A stretch of DNA of 64,000 bases from an uncultured Anaerolineaceae bacterium (lineage in GTDB: Bacteria > Chloroflexota > Anaerolineae > Anaerolineales > Anaerolineaceae). Of this stretch, positions 16,277 through 25,570 are shown piece by piece. Location: positions 43,674 through 107,673 of the forward strand of contig CAKMKJ010000010.1 in the NCBI GenBank assembly GCA_927443345.1. Reading direction: 5' to 3'. Every line of letters begins with the position of its first letter. Positions within the stretch are counted from its first letter, which is position 1. The notes under the pieces were generated by a model. It did not search any database. It was not told where the DNA came from and saw nothing but the letters and a program-made list of their open reading frames with translations. The position numbers and the translations under genes are program-made.

Positions 16277-19243
16277 TTATTTACCCATGACCTGATTCAG
16301 AAAGACTTTCAAGATCGAAGGATCAAAGTGCGATCCTGATTGAGAAAGTAGGTGTTCATAGACTCTTTTCTCTTCCCAGGCTTTGCGGTAGGGGCGGTCT
16401 GATGATAGCGCATCCCACACATCGATGATGGCAAATAACCGTGCGCTCAGAGGAATATCTTCGCCTTTTAGTTTGCGGGGATAACCCGTGCCATCCCATT
16501 TTTCGTGATGGCAGTAGGGGATATCAATTGCAGGACGCAGGAAGGATATGGGGGCAATCAATTTGTACGCCAGTTCTGGGTGCGTACGCATTACTTTCCA
16601 TTCTTCATCATTTAGCGGGCCAGGTTTGAGCAAAATTTGATCAGGGATGCCCATTTTTCCAATGTCGTGCAGTAATGCGCCGCGCCTGATATTGTTCAGT
16701 TCCATACCCTGAACGCCGACTGCCAGAGCAAGTCGTTCGGTCATTTCAGTGACGCGACGAGCATGACCTTCGGTTTCTTCATCTCGTAATTCAAGGGCAC
16801 TGGCCCAGCCTTCCAGGGTGCTGTCATACGCCACCATCAGGTCCATGTTTGAACGCTGTAGATTGTCAAACAATTCGCCATTATCAATGGCAATGGCTGC
16901 CTGGGTAGACAACATGGTGAAGAAATTGATCCAATCACCGGTTACTTTGAATGTGGCCTGGCTAAAAACTTCGAGAACGCCTTTAACCTGACCTTTGGCG
17001 ATCAAGGGGATGGCGTAATAAGAATTGAAACCGGCATCGCGGAATAACCTGGCACGCGGCGAATATAGAGCCGCTTTTTCAAGATTGGGTTCCTGCATCA
17101 AGCGGCGTTCGAGGGCGCAGATGCCTGCAAGATCATCGCCCATGCGGCTGAAACTGCGCAAAATGCGTGTGTCATAAATGCCGCGGCTGGTGATGCAGTT
17201 GAGTGTTTGAGAGAATGGGTTGAGCGATTGGATGATCGCTCCATCCATTTCAAGTTGAGTGAGGGCGCTGCCAAGCAAGAAATCGAGCGTTACCTTGATG
17301 TCTGAGCTGCCGGTTATTGCAAGGTCAATATCATGTAATGAAGCGAGTTGCTGAAGCTGCCGGGTTGTCTGGTCATTAAGTGTTGTTCTGCGAATTGCCG
17401 AGGCAGCAATATCTGCCAGCGCGGTTAGAATGCGAACTTCTTCATCAGTGAAGGCTTCTTTCCTTCCAAGCCATAAGATGCCTATGGTTTCTCCTTGCAG
17501 AGACAAGGGCAGCCCAATGATTGAATCAATATCCTTCATCCATGCGGAGGTTGATAATTGTTCATCAATACTGACATTGTTGATCATCACTGGTGAAGTG
17601 CTTTTCCATACCGAATCTGAAATGGTTAATTCATCTGGTAAGGAATTATTGGAGGTTTGAGCCCACTTACCAGAGGCAATTTCGCTGAACTGCTGATGAG
17701 AGATGGGGTCTTTCGTTACCAGGGCAATAGCCTCTGCTTGAACTGTTTTTGTTAGTTCATCAAGAAGAATAGAGAGTAATTCTTTACGGTCGCGAGCTTC
17801 ACGCATTGCCAATGATAATGTAGAGATAGCTGCAAGTTCTTTAATGCGTTGATTTTCAGCTTCAAAAAGACGGGCATTCTCAAGTGCTACTGAAACCTGC
17901 CCTGCCATGGATACGAGTAGTTGTTTATGTTCTTGATCAAAGGCGTTACTTTTGTGTGATTGCATCGAAATCGCACCGAGAAGATGATCACGGCCAACAA
18001 GCCAGGTTCCAAGCCAGGAACCGGTATTATCTTTTTCATCGTAAATGGCGACTTCTGGTAATTTGTCGACACGCAATTCCTGGGTGATGAGAGTTTGACG
18101 GGTTTTCATAACCCAGCTCATCAAACCGGTTTCTTTGATGGTTAATTGTTTATTGGTAAGCTCAGGCAATTTGTTGCCTGTGGCGTCAGCCATCAATAAT
18201 TCCATCTCATGGGTTTTATGGTCGTAAAGTGCGAGAAGGAAGGTGTCGGGTTTGAAGAATTCAAGGATCTGTTCGTATAAACGTTTAACCAACACATTAG
18301 AATCCAGTTCGTTGCTGGTAACTAAAGCTGTTTTGTAAAGTGCGCTCATCTCATGGGATGTGCGTTCAATTTTTTCAAAGAGATTGATACGCTCAATGGA
18401 AGAGGCGATATGATTGGCTATGGTCTTTAATAATTGTTCATCTTCGACTGCAAACGCATTTACCGTACTCGCTTCAAGATTAATAACGCCATATACTTCT
18501 TCTGCAACAATGATCGGAACGCACAACTCAGAGCGGGTTTCTATATCCACTTCAAAGTAATCGGGATCCACGCTGGTGTCTGGCACAAACTTCGAGATGC
18601 CGTTCTTGGCGACCCAACTGGTAATTCCACGATCCAGGCGGATGATAATTTGTGTTGATTCACTGGGGTCATATTGACTGCCGCGATGCCTGCAAAGCAC
18701 ACTGCTTTTCTTATCGAAAAACATAAACCAGCAGCGGGCAGGGGCCAGGCTTTCTCTAACAATTCGTGTGCATTCCTCAAACATCTCATCCACGGTGTGT
18801 GCTTGCGCAATCTTGGCGGAGAGTGTGTTTAAGACCTGCAACTCACGGAACTTGGATTTTCCAAGGCGTGTGTAATAACTGAGTTCTGTAATTTCGCGTG
18901 AAATGACAGATACTCCAATCACCTGTTTGTCTTTGGTAATGGGAGAAAAGGATGTTTCGAATACGCGTTCACCTTCAGAAATAAGGACTGATTCCTGGTC
19001 GGTAAAGGAATTTCCTTTAAGTGCGTTTTCCAAGTTATCAAGTAATGGCTTAATTAGGGGAACATGATCGTATTCTCGGATGTTGTTGCCGAGCGCAAAA
19101 GTGACGCCAAAGGCTTTATGCAATAAATCCACAGCAGCAGGATTTATGGCTGTGAAATTGTATTTGGTGTCAATCGACCAAATACCATCCTGACTGTGGT
19201 AGATAATATCTTCGAAAACCCTGTTGTCTACGTCAATGAACAT
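16277..19243 (-). CDS. PAS/multi-GAF sensor with HD-GYP output (c-di-GMP phosphodiesterase type)
   Basis: 988 aa, apparently soluble. Domains in order: a PAS domain (about 1-120), GAF-like domains at about 140-290, 310-460, 480-620 and 640-790, and an HD-GYP domain at about 805-985. The output domain keeps the HD pair (LLHDIGK, His859-Asp860) and the HHEKWDGTGYP motif (912-922) that binds metal and c-di-GMP. The expected reaction is hydrolysis of c-di-GMP to pGpG or GMP under control of ligands or redox signals sensed by the GAF array. No GGDEF protein is encoded in this window. The long sensor array is unusual, and no ligand can be named. Confidence 0.88.
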   Translation of the reverse strand: MFIDVDNRVFEDIIYHSQDGIWSIDTKYNFTAINPAAVDLLHKAFGVTFALGNNIREYDHVPLIKPLLDNLENALKGNSFTDQESVLISEGERVFETSFSPITKDKQVIGVSVISREITELSYYTRLGKSKFRELQVLNTLSAKIAQAHTVDEMFEECTRIVRESLAPARCWFMFFDKKSSVLCRHRGSQYDPSESTQIIIRLDRGITSWVAKNGISKFVPDTSVDPDYFEVDIETRSELCVPIIVAEEVYGVINLEASTVNAFAVEDEQLLKTIANHIASSIERINLFEKIERTSHEMSALYKTALVTSNELDSNVLVKRLYEQILEFFKPDTFLLALYDHKTHEMELLMADATGNKLPELTNKQLTIKETGLMSWVMKTRQTLITQELRVDKLPEVAIYDEKDNTGSWLGTWLVGRDHLLGAISMQSHKSNAFDQEHKQLLVSMAGQVSVALENARLFEAENQRIKELAAISTLSLAMREARDRKELLSILLDELTKTVQAEAIALVTKDPISHQQFSEIASGKWAQTSNNSLPDELTISDSVWKSTSPVMINNVSIDEQLSTSAWMKDIDSIIGLPLSLQGETIGILWLGRKEAFTDEEVRILTALADIAASAIRRTTLNDQTTRQLQQLASLHDIDLAITGSSDIKVTLDFLLGSALTQLEMDGAIIQSLNPFSQTLNCITSRGIYDTRILRSFSRMGDDLAGICALERRLMQEPNLEKAALYSPRARLFRDAGFNSYYAIPLIAKGQVKGVLEVFSQATFKVTGDWINFFTMLSTQAAIAIDNGELFDNLQRSNMDLMVAYDSTLEGWASALELRDEETEGHARRVTEMTERLALAVGVQGMELNNIRRGALLHDIGKMGIPDQILLKPGPLNDEEWKVMRTHPELAYKLIAPISFLRPAIDIPYCHHEKWDGTGYPRKLKGEDIPLSARLFAIIDVWDALSSDRPYRKAWEEKRVYEHLLSQSGSHFDPSILKVFLNQVMGK

Positions 19244-19397
19244 TCTTAAAACTTGACCTACCTTCTTGTGGAAAAAGGTTGTAGATAGAATGCGTGGTTA
19301 TATATATCACAAGATATAGGTTACGTTTTCAGAGAAAAAAATGCTGTAATTTTTATGTAAAAAACTAAATAAAACGGTTTTTATTCATTCTTTATGT

Positions 19398-19426
19398 TTG
19401 ATTATTTCGTTTTTTTGTGGGATAAT
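19398..19426 (+). promoter_or_regulatory. Promoter of the ileS T-box transcript
   Basis: TTGATT (19398-19403), a 17-nt spacer and GATAAT (19421-19426). The start near 19433 fits exactly the beginning of the T-box leader. The gap 19244-19397, on the other side, is AT-rich and holds no gene. Confidence 0.7.
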
Positions 19427-19432
19427 TACAAA

Positions 19433-19698
19433 AAGTGATGATGGAAACGAGTAAGTTTTCATTTCTTTCTAAAGCGAACCTGGAAACGGTGAGAGCCAGG
19501 CAGTAGAGTGAAACTGAAAATCCTTCCGGAGCTGTGACCTGAACGCGGATCATCCGCTTGTAAGTGAGCCGGTCCCTTCGACCGTTACCCTGAAGCAGGT
19601 TTGTTGTAATGACGCACCTGACCGAGCGCTCACGAAAGTGAGAAGCAGGGTGGTACCGCGGAATTTTCCCCGTCCCTGATTTGGGAGGGGATTTTTTT
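19433..19698 (+). promoter_or_regulatory. T-box riboswitch (tRNA-Ile sensing leader) of ileS
   Basis: The leader ends with the classic T-box sequence GGGTGGTACCGCG (19648-19660). A terminator follows, with CCCC-GTCCC pairing to GGGAGGGG (to 19690) and then a run of seven T (19692-19698). Upstream, Stem I carries the apical GGTGAGAGCC element near 19488-19497. An ATC triplet at 19520-19522 is the likely isoleucine specifier. Uncharged tRNA-Ile would stabilise the antiterminator and allow read-through into ileS. The GGAGG ribosome site of ileS lies just past the terminator. Gene context and the T-box core are certain; the exact specifier is my reading. Confidence 0.93.
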
Positions 19699-19713
19699 AT
19701 TCTTGGAGGCTTT

Positions 19714-22700
19714 ATGTTCAAACCGGTTTCACCAAAGCTGGATGTTATCCAGATGGAAGAGAAAGTATTATCACATTGGAAAAAACAGGATGTCTTTCAC
19801 CAGAGCATGGATCTGCGAAAATCTGGTAAGGAATATGTGTTTTTCGAAGGCCCTCCGACAGCCAACGGCAAACCAGGTGTGCATCATGTTTTAGCCCGCG
19901 CCTTCAAGGATATTTTTCCGCGTTATAAGACCATGCGCGGCTATCATGTTTCACGCCGGGGCGGCTGGGATACACACGGCCTGCCTGTTGAAATCGAGGT
20001 TGAAAAGAAACTTGGGTTTAAAAATAAGCGTGATATTGAAGAATATGGCATCGGCAAGTTCAATGAACTTTGCCGTGAGTCTGCTTTCACCTATATCAAA
20101 GATTGGGAGAAGTTAACCGATCGCATTGGCTATTGGGTGGATCTTGATACTGCTTATATCACTTATAAAAATGAATATATTGAGTCTATTTGGTCGATCT
20201 TGAAAAATTTCTGGGATCGCGATTTACTCTACCAGGGTTACAAAGTGGTGCCTTACTGTCCGCGCTGCGGAACCCCGCTCTCAGACCATGAAGTGGCGCA
20301 AGGTTACAAAGAAGTCAGCGATCCATCGCTTTTTGTACGTATGAGGTTGATAGATAAACCAGACACATCACTTTTGGTGTGGACGACCACACCCTGGACG
20401 CTGCCGGCAAATGTCGCTGTGGCAGCCGGTGAAAATGTAGATTATGTTAAAGTTCATCGAGAACTTGATGAAGGCGAAGAATGGCTTATCCTTGCTGAAG
20501 CACTGCTTGACAAAGTGTTTGGTGATGAAAAGGTCACAGTGGTTGAACGCTTCAAGGGTAAGGAATTAAAAGGTGTTCAGTATCAGCCATTGTTTACTTT
20601 TTTGCCGACCGAAAAACCTGCTCATTATGTCATTTTGGGTGAGTTTGTAACCACTGAAGATGGTTCGGGTTTGGTGCATATCGCCCCGGCCTTTGGTCAG
20701 GATGACATGCAGGTTTCTCAGGAAAACGATTTACCTGTTTTATGTACTGTGGCTCCTGATGGGTCCTTTATCGAGGAAGTAAAAGATTGGGCTGGTTTGT
20801 TTGTTAAGGATGCGGATCCCCTGATAACAAAGAACCTCGAAGATCGCAATTTGCTTTTCAAAGCCATGCTTTATACACATACCTATCCTTTCTGTTGGCG
20901 CTGCAGCACCCCGCTTTTGTATTATGCGCGACCCACCTGGTACATCCGCACCAGCCAGTTTAAAGACCGCCTGGTTGAAATTAATAATCAGATCAACTGG
21001 TACCCAGAACATATCAAAAAGGGTCGTTTTGGCAACTGGTTGTCTAACAACATCGACTGGGCGCTTGGACGAGAACGTTATTGGGGTACCCCGCTGCCAG
21101 TTTGGGAATGCGAAGAATGCCACACTCAAACCTGTATCGGTTCGGTCGCTGAGCTGTCAGAGAAAGCAGGGCGTGACCTGACTAACTCTGATCTGCACCG
21201 TCCGCATGTGGATGAGGTTACGCTACAGTGCCCGGATTGCAGCAAGCGCATGCACCGTGTGCCTGAACTGATTGATGTCTGGTTTGATTCAGGCTCAATG
21301 CCTTACGCCCAATGGCATTATCCTTTTGAAAATGTTGAGAAGTTCAAAGAACAATTTCCGGCTGACTATATCTGCGAGGCTGTGGATCAGACCAGAGGTT
21401 GGTTCTATTCACTGCACGCCATCAGCACGCTGCTCTTTGACTCTCTTTCGTATAAAAACGTGATCTGCCTGGGTCTTATCCTTGATGGACAGGGGCAGAA
21501 GATGTCAAAAACCCGCGGCAACGTGGTTTCACCGTGGGAAGTGCTCGACAAAAACGGCGCGGATGCCATGCGATGGTACCTGTATACTGCGAGTCCTCCA
21601 GGACAAGAGAGGCGCTTCTCAAGCGATTTGGTTGGAGAAGTGCTGCGCAACTTTACGCTTACGCTTTGGAATACGTATTCTTTCTTTGTGACATACGCTA
21701 ACCTTGACGGCTGGAAACCCGAGAAGGGTGCCAAAGTGGAATACAGCCTGTTGGATCAATGGCTGCTTTCATCTCTGCACACACTGGTAAGAGATGTGAC
21801 CCAGGCACTGGAAACCTACGATGTGATCGGAGCGACCCGTCCGATTGAACAATTTGTGGATCAGCTTTCGAACTGGTACCTTAGACGCTCACGCCGTCGT
21901 TTTTGGAAGAGCGGTTCAGACACCGATAAACAGGCAGCTTATGCAACCTTATATGAAGCGTTGGTCACCGTGAGCAAGCTTTTGGCACCCACCATGCCCT
22001 TCATCGCGGATGAACTCTTCTTGAACCTGGTGGGTTCTGTAGAAGAAGGTCTGCCAGATTCTGTGCATCTGATGCTTTGGCCTGAATACGACCCTGCTCG
22101 CATTAATGAAAAACTCAACCGTGATATGAGCCTGGTAATGAAGCTCACCTCACTCGGGCACGCCGCCCGCAACAAGGCCAACCGCAAGGTTCGCCAACCG
22201 CTTTCAGAAGCAGCTTTTGCCGTCAGCACTCGTGATGAAGCATCCGTTTTGTTGGAATACGCCGACCTGCTGGAAGACGAATTGAATGTTAAGACGGTGC
22301 GTTCGCTTAACTCAGCCTCTGAAGCGGTGAGCTACGCGCTCAATCCGCAGCCCAAGCAATTGGGCCAGAAATACGGCAACCGCTTCCCCGACATCCGCAA
22401 AGCCGTTTTGGCATTGGAACCCGAAAAGTTCGCACAACAACTGCTGGCTGGCGAATCTATTGCCGTTATGGTTAATGGTGAAGAATTGCTGCTGCAGCCT
22501 GATGAAGTTGAAGTGCGCATCCAGGCCAGAGAGGGTTATGCAGTTGGTGCTGAAGGCGCATATCTGGCTGCATTGGTAACAGACCTGACCCCGGAACTGG
22601 TGCAAGAGGGATTAGCCCGCGAATTTGTTCGCCGCGTGCAAGACCTGCGCAAGACCGCTGAGCTTGAGATCGCTGATCGTATCGTGCTTTACTACAAAGC

Positions 22701-22860
22701 CACCCCTGGCCTCAGCGAAGCAATCAAAGCTTTTTCAGATTACATCCAGACCGAGACCCTCACGGTAGAGTTGATTGCTGGCGAAATTCCAACAGACAGC
22801 GTGCCGTTTGATGATGAATTTGACAACGAAAAAGTGTCGCTCGGGTTAAAAAAGGCATAA
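19714..22860 (+). CDS. ileS: Isoleucyl-tRNA synthetase, type 2, with GXHH signature
   Basis: 1048 aa from ATG 19714, with GGAGG at 19705-19709. A TTG 33 nt upstream lies in the T-box terminator and is not used. The class I Rossmann fold carries PPTANGKPGVHHVL; residues 55-58 are G-V-H-H instead of the normal HxGH. KMSKT is at 596-600. The CP1 editing domain, a zinc-like Cys pair (CPRCG, CEECH, CPDC) and a C-terminal DUF5915-like region mark the long type 2 form. The enzyme charges tRNA-Ile and edits valine. The altered signature is reported in type 2 enzymes that are highly mupirocin-resistant. Expression is controlled by the T-box. Confidence 0.96.
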   Translation: MFKPVSPKLDVIQMEEKVLSHWKKQDVFHQSMDLRKSGKEYVFFEGPPTANGKPGVHHVLARAFKDIFPRYKTMRGYHVSRRGGWDTHGLPVEIEVEKKLGFKNKRDIEEYGIGKFNELCRESAFTYIKDWEKLTDRIGYWVDLDTAYITYKNEYIESIWSILKNFWDRDLLYQGYKVVPYCPRCGTPLSDHEVAQGYKEVSDPSLFVRMRLIDKPDTSLLVWTTTPWTLPANVAVAAGENVDYVKVHRELDEGEEWLILAEALLDKVFGDEKVTVVERFKGKELKGVQYQPLFTFLPTEKPAHYVILGEFVTTEDGSGLVHIAPAFGQDDMQVSQENDLPVLCTVAPDGSFIEEVKDWAGLFVKDADPLITKNLEDRNLLFKAMLYTHTYPFCWRCSTPLLYYARPTWYIRTSQFKDRLVEINNQINWYPEHIKKGRFGNWLSNNIDWALGRERYWGTPLPVWECEECHTQTCIGSVAELSEKAGRDLTNSDLHRPHVDEVTLQCPDCSKRMHRVPELIDVWFDSGSMPYAQWHYPFENVEKFKEQFPADYICEAVDQTRGWFYSLHAISTLLFDSLSYKNVICLGLILDGQGQKMSKTRGNVVSPWEVLDKNGADAMRWYLYTASPPGQERRFSSDLVGEVLRNFTLTLWNTYSFFVTYANLDGWKPEKGAKVEYSLLDQWLLSSLHTLVRDVTQALETYDVIGATRPIEQFVDQLSNWYLRRSRRRFWKSGSDTDKQAAYATLYEALVTVSKLLAPTMPFIADELFLNLVGSVEEGLPDSVHLMLWPEYDPARINEKLNRDMSLVMKLTSLGHAARNKANRKVRQPLSEAAFAVSTRDEASVLLEYADLLEDELNVKTVRSLNSASEAVSYALNPQPKQLGQKYGNRFPDIRKAVLALEPEKFAQQLLAGESIAVMVNGEELLLQPDEVEVRIQAREGYAVGAEGAYLAALVTDLTPELVQEGLAREFVRRVQDLRKTAELEIADRIVLYYKATPGLSEAIKAFSDYIQTETLTVELIAGEIPTDSVPFDDEFDNEKVSLGLKKA

Positions 22861-22865
22861 CTTAA

Positions 22866-22894
22866 AGGGGCTCCGCAAGGGGCCTCTTTTTTTT
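22866..22894 (+). terminator. Intrinsic terminator of ileS
   Basis: A 9-bp stem with two G-U pairs (22866-22874 with 22879-22887) is closed by a GCAA tetraloop and followed by eight T. It starts 5 nt after the ileS stop codon. Confidence 0.93.
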
Positions 22895-22995
22895 GATATG
22901 ATTACAACAAAAAACATAGAAGTTAACGTAGAAAAAATTTATTTTTTGAACTAATATTTTTGAAGAACTAATTTCCGGATATGGAGATATAAAGC

Positions 22996-23568
22996 GTGGT
23001 TATTCGTGAAAGCGGCATGCCTGAAATGGAAAGATGGGAGTCTTTTTTTGACCCTCATGCTATTTTATTGGCATTTGGATTATCCTCAGAGGATAAAACA
23101 ATTATTGATTTTGGCTGCGGATATGGAACTTTTTCTATCGTGGCGGCTGAAATTTCTCTTGGTGATGTATATGCTTTTGATAACGATGACTACTTTCTTG
23201 CTGAAAGTCGAAAACGAGCAACAGAAAAAGGTTTGGAAAAGGTTCACTGTATCCAACGAGATTTCGTAAAAGAAGGGGTAGGAATGCAGTCTGGATCAGC
23301 AGATTTTGTCATGCTTTTTAATATCTTGCATGCCGAAAATCCAATCAATATTTTACTTGAGGCTTATAGAGTTTTGGCTCCTAAAGGGAGAGCGGCAGTA
23401 ATCCATTGGAATTATGATCCCCTAACCCCTCGCGGCCCTTCAATGGATATTCGACCAAAACCTGAACAATGCCAAATCTGGATGCAAGACGCAGGGTTTG
23501 AACTGATTGCACCTAAACTTGATTTTCCACCATATCATTATGGGTGGTTAGGGCAAAAAGCGGAATAA
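22996..23568 (+). CDS. Class I SAM-dependent methyltransferase
   Basis: 190 aa with a GTG start; an ATG 21 nt further in is a possible alternative. Motif I is IIDFGCGYGTFSIVAA, the acidic strand-2 end is AFDNDDY, and motif IV is VMLFNILHAENP, followed by a glycine-rich PKGRAAVIHWNYD. This is a Methyltransf_11/25-type small-molecule methyltransferase. It is followed after 30 nt by a DsrE-like gene in the same direction, so the two may form an operon. The substrate is unknown; a link to sulfur or metal chemistry through DsrE is only a suggestion. Confidence 0.8.
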   Translation: MVIRESGMPEMERWESFFDPHAILLAFGLSSEDKTIIDFGCGYGTFSIVAAEISLGDVYAFDNDDYFLAESRKRATEKGLEKVHCIQRDFVKEGVGMQSGSADFVMLFNILHAENPINILLEAYRVLAPKGRAAVIHWNYDPLTPRGPSMDIRPKPEQCQIWMQDAGFELIAPKLDFPPYHYGWLGQKAE

Positions 23569-23598
23569 AATAATTCAATCACTAATGGAGAGTAGATC

Positions 23599-23955
23599 AT
23601 GAATATTCTATTTATCGTCAATGATGCACCTTATGGTACAGAAAAAGCCTACAATGCTTTCCGCATGGCGATGGCACTTCAAAAGGAACATGCAGAAAAC
23701 GTGCAATTGAGCATCTTTTTAATGGCGGATGCCGTGACTTGCGCATTACCAAATCAAGTTACACCACAGGGATACTATAATATTGAACGCATGGTTAAGG
23801 CGGTCATCAGCAAAGGGGCAAGTGTGAAAGCCTGCGGGTCTTGTTCCGATGCCAGGGGAATTCGGGAAATTCCTTTGATTGAAGGTGTTGAAATAAGCAC
23901 CATGAGTCAACTCTGTCAATGGACAGTTGAAGCGGATAAAGTTTTAACTTTTTAG
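23599..23955 (+). CDS. DsrE/DsrF-like sulfur-relay family protein
   Basis: 118 aa. It begins MNILFIVNDAPYGTEKAYNA, the typical strand and loop of the DsrE/YchN fold, followed by alternating strands and helices. Two cysteines in KACGSCSDARG at about residues 76-86 occupy the place where active family members hold the persulfide cysteine. An ATG with GGAGAG upstream fixes the start. DsrE proteins move sulfane sulfur between carriers. No other sulfur-oxidation genes are near, so the role is uncertain. Confidence 0.8.
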   Translation: MNILFIVNDAPYGTEKAYNAFRMAMALQKEHAENVQLSIFLMADAVTCALPNQVTPQGYYNIERMVKAVISKGASVKACGSCSDARGIREIPLIEGVEISTMSQLCQWTVEADKVLTF

Positions 23956-24014
23956 ACAAAAACGGCTCAAAACGAGGGGATGAAAAAATAAGGTAAAATT
24001 AAAGATTGGTGAAT

Positions 24015-24050
24015 GAATACCTCACTAAATAATTTAAATTGAGGGTATTC
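24015..24050 (+). promoter_or_regulatory. Hairpin in the lspA upstream region
   Basis: GAATACCTCA pairs with TGAGGGTATTC with one bulged G, around a 15-nt AT-rich loop. There is no T-run, so this may be a leader or attenuator-like structure before lspA. It could equally be an end structure of the DsrE transcript. Confidence 0.4.
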
Positions 24051-24096
24051 GTTTAATCCATCTGCACGCATTACTTATCCTTGGTTGGAGGTTCTT

Positions 24097-24642
24097 TTGA
24101 AGAAATTTTTAAAGTCAATTCGCTGGTTATTATTGATTGCTTCTATCATTGTAATCATTGACCAGCTAACCAAATATTTTGTCAGACAATATTTGGGTTA
24201 CGGCGAAACCTGGGCACCATGGGATTGGATGATGCCTTATGCCCGTTTACTTCACATCCATAATACTGGAGCCGCATTTGGATTGTTCAAAAATGGCAAC
24301 CCTGTTTTCATGGTGCTGGCGGTAATTGTTTCAGGTGTGATTATTTACTACTATCCTCAAATCCCCAAGGAAGATAAAGTCATCCGCTTTGCACTCTCAC
24401 TGCAACTGGCTGGCGCAGTAGGTAATCTGATTGACCGTATTTTCTTTGGGCGTGTTACAGATTTCTTTTCGGTGGGAAACTTCGCCATATTCAATGTGGC
24501 GGATTCATCCATCACGGTGGGTGTATTTCTCTTGTTGGTTGCCGTCTGGGTGCAAGATCGCAATGAAAAGAAAAAAATGGCGGCTGCCAAGTTGGAAGAA
24601 CCATTTAGTGAACCTGTAAATGAAACTGGAAGCGAGAATTGA
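24097..24642 (+). CDS. lspA: Lipoprotein signal peptidase (signal peptidase II)
   Basis: 181 aa from TTG 24097, with GGAGG (24087-24091) 5 nt upstream. The TTG at 24085 would overlap that site. Four membrane segments are visible. The aspartyl-protease dyad is seen in GNLIDRIFFGRVTDFF and FNVADSSI, and the motif NTGAAFG is present. The enzyme cleaves lipid-modified prolipoproteins at the lipobox Cys after Lgt has acted. Several lipobox proteins in this window are natural substrates. It is coupled to rluD by a 4-nt TTGA overlap. Confidence 0.93.
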   Translation: MKKFLKSIRWLLLIASIIVIIDQLTKYFVRQYLGYGETWAPWDWMMPYARLLHIHNTGAAFGLFKNGNPVFMVLAVIVSGVIIYYYPQIPKEDKVIRFALSLQLAGAVGNLIDRIFFGRVTDFFSVGNFAIFNVADSSITVGVFLLLVAVWVQDRNEKKKMAAAKLEEPFSEPVNETGSEN

Positions 24643-25556
24643 GCTCAAATCGGTTAGCCTTCAAGGTCATGGAAGAAGACAGCGACAGGCTGGATAAGTT
24701 TCTGGCGATAAAATTGCCGGATTTCTCACGTTCCAGGCTGCAAGCTTTGATCAAAGAAGGTGTGGTGATGGTTAATCAACAAGCCATTACCAAAACCGGT
24801 TTTGTGGTTGAACAGGGGAACGTGATTGAAATTTTGGTGCCCGAAACAGTCAGCAGTGAACTTATCCCTGAAAAAATTGATCTGGATGTGATCTTCGAAA
24901 ACAGCGACCTGGCCGTGATCAACAAACCCGCTGGCATGGTTGTGCACCCTGCAGCGGGGCATGATACCGGCACGCTGGTGCATGCCGCTTTGGCACGGTT
25001 TACCGACCTGCAAGGCATTGGCGGCGAACTAAGACCAGGTGTGGTGCATCGTTTGGATAAAGATACATCAGGCCTGATTGTGATTGCCAAGAACGAAAAG
25101 GCGCACCGCTGGCTTCAAGAGCAATTCAAATCACGTAAGGTTGAGAAGGTTTATATTGCCCTTGTAGATGGCAAACCACCCACACCGACAGGAAGAATTG
25201 AAGCTGCCATTGCGCGCGATCCCTCACACCGAAAAAAAATGGCTGTGGTCTCCGAAATGAAGGGCAGGGCATCTACCACGGAATACCATACGCTAGAATC
25301 TTTTAGAGAGCACACTTTACTAGAAGCCCATCCTGAAACTGGCCGCACCCACCAAATCAGACTGCATTTGGCATTTTTGAAATGTCCGATCACTGGTGAT
25401 ACTGTCTACGGACGCAGTCATCCTTCTGTTGACATTAAGCGCCACTTTCTGCATGCTGCCAGATTGAAAATCACCCTACCTGGAGAAAAGACGCCAAGAT
25501 TATTTGAGGCGCCACTGCCGGCGGAACTATTGGCTGTTTTGGATTACATACGCTAA
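24639..25556 (+). CDS. rluD: RluA/RluD family 23S rRNA pseudouridine synthase
   Basis: 305 aa with a TTG start inside a TTGA overlap with the lspA stop. An N-terminal S4 RNA-binding domain (about 15-75) is followed by the catalytic domain with [15 protein letters not shown]; the Asp is the nucleophile. [13 protein letters not shown] and a PLPAELL tail follow. It isomerises uridine to pseudouridine in the large rRNA. The RluD subgroup is the best fit from length and the S4 domain, but the exact site is not proven. The lspA-rluD order is common in bacteria. Confidence 0.88.
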   Translation: MSSNRLAFKVMEEDSDRLDKFLAIKLPDFSRSRLQALIKEGVVMVNQQAITKTGFVVEQGNVIEILVPETVSSELIPEKIDLDVIFENSDLAVINKPAGMVVHPAAGHDTGTLVHAALARFTDLQGIGGELRPGVVHRLDKDTSGLIVIAKNEKAHRWLQEQFKSRKVEKVYIALVDGKPPTPTGRIEAAIARDPSHRKKMAVVSEMKGRASTTEYHTLESFREHTLLEAHPETGRTHQIRLHLAFLKCPITGDTVYGRSHPSVDIKRHFLHAARLKITLPGEKTPRLFEAPLPAELLAVLDYIR

Positions 25557-25570
25557 ATTTGGAGTGAAAC

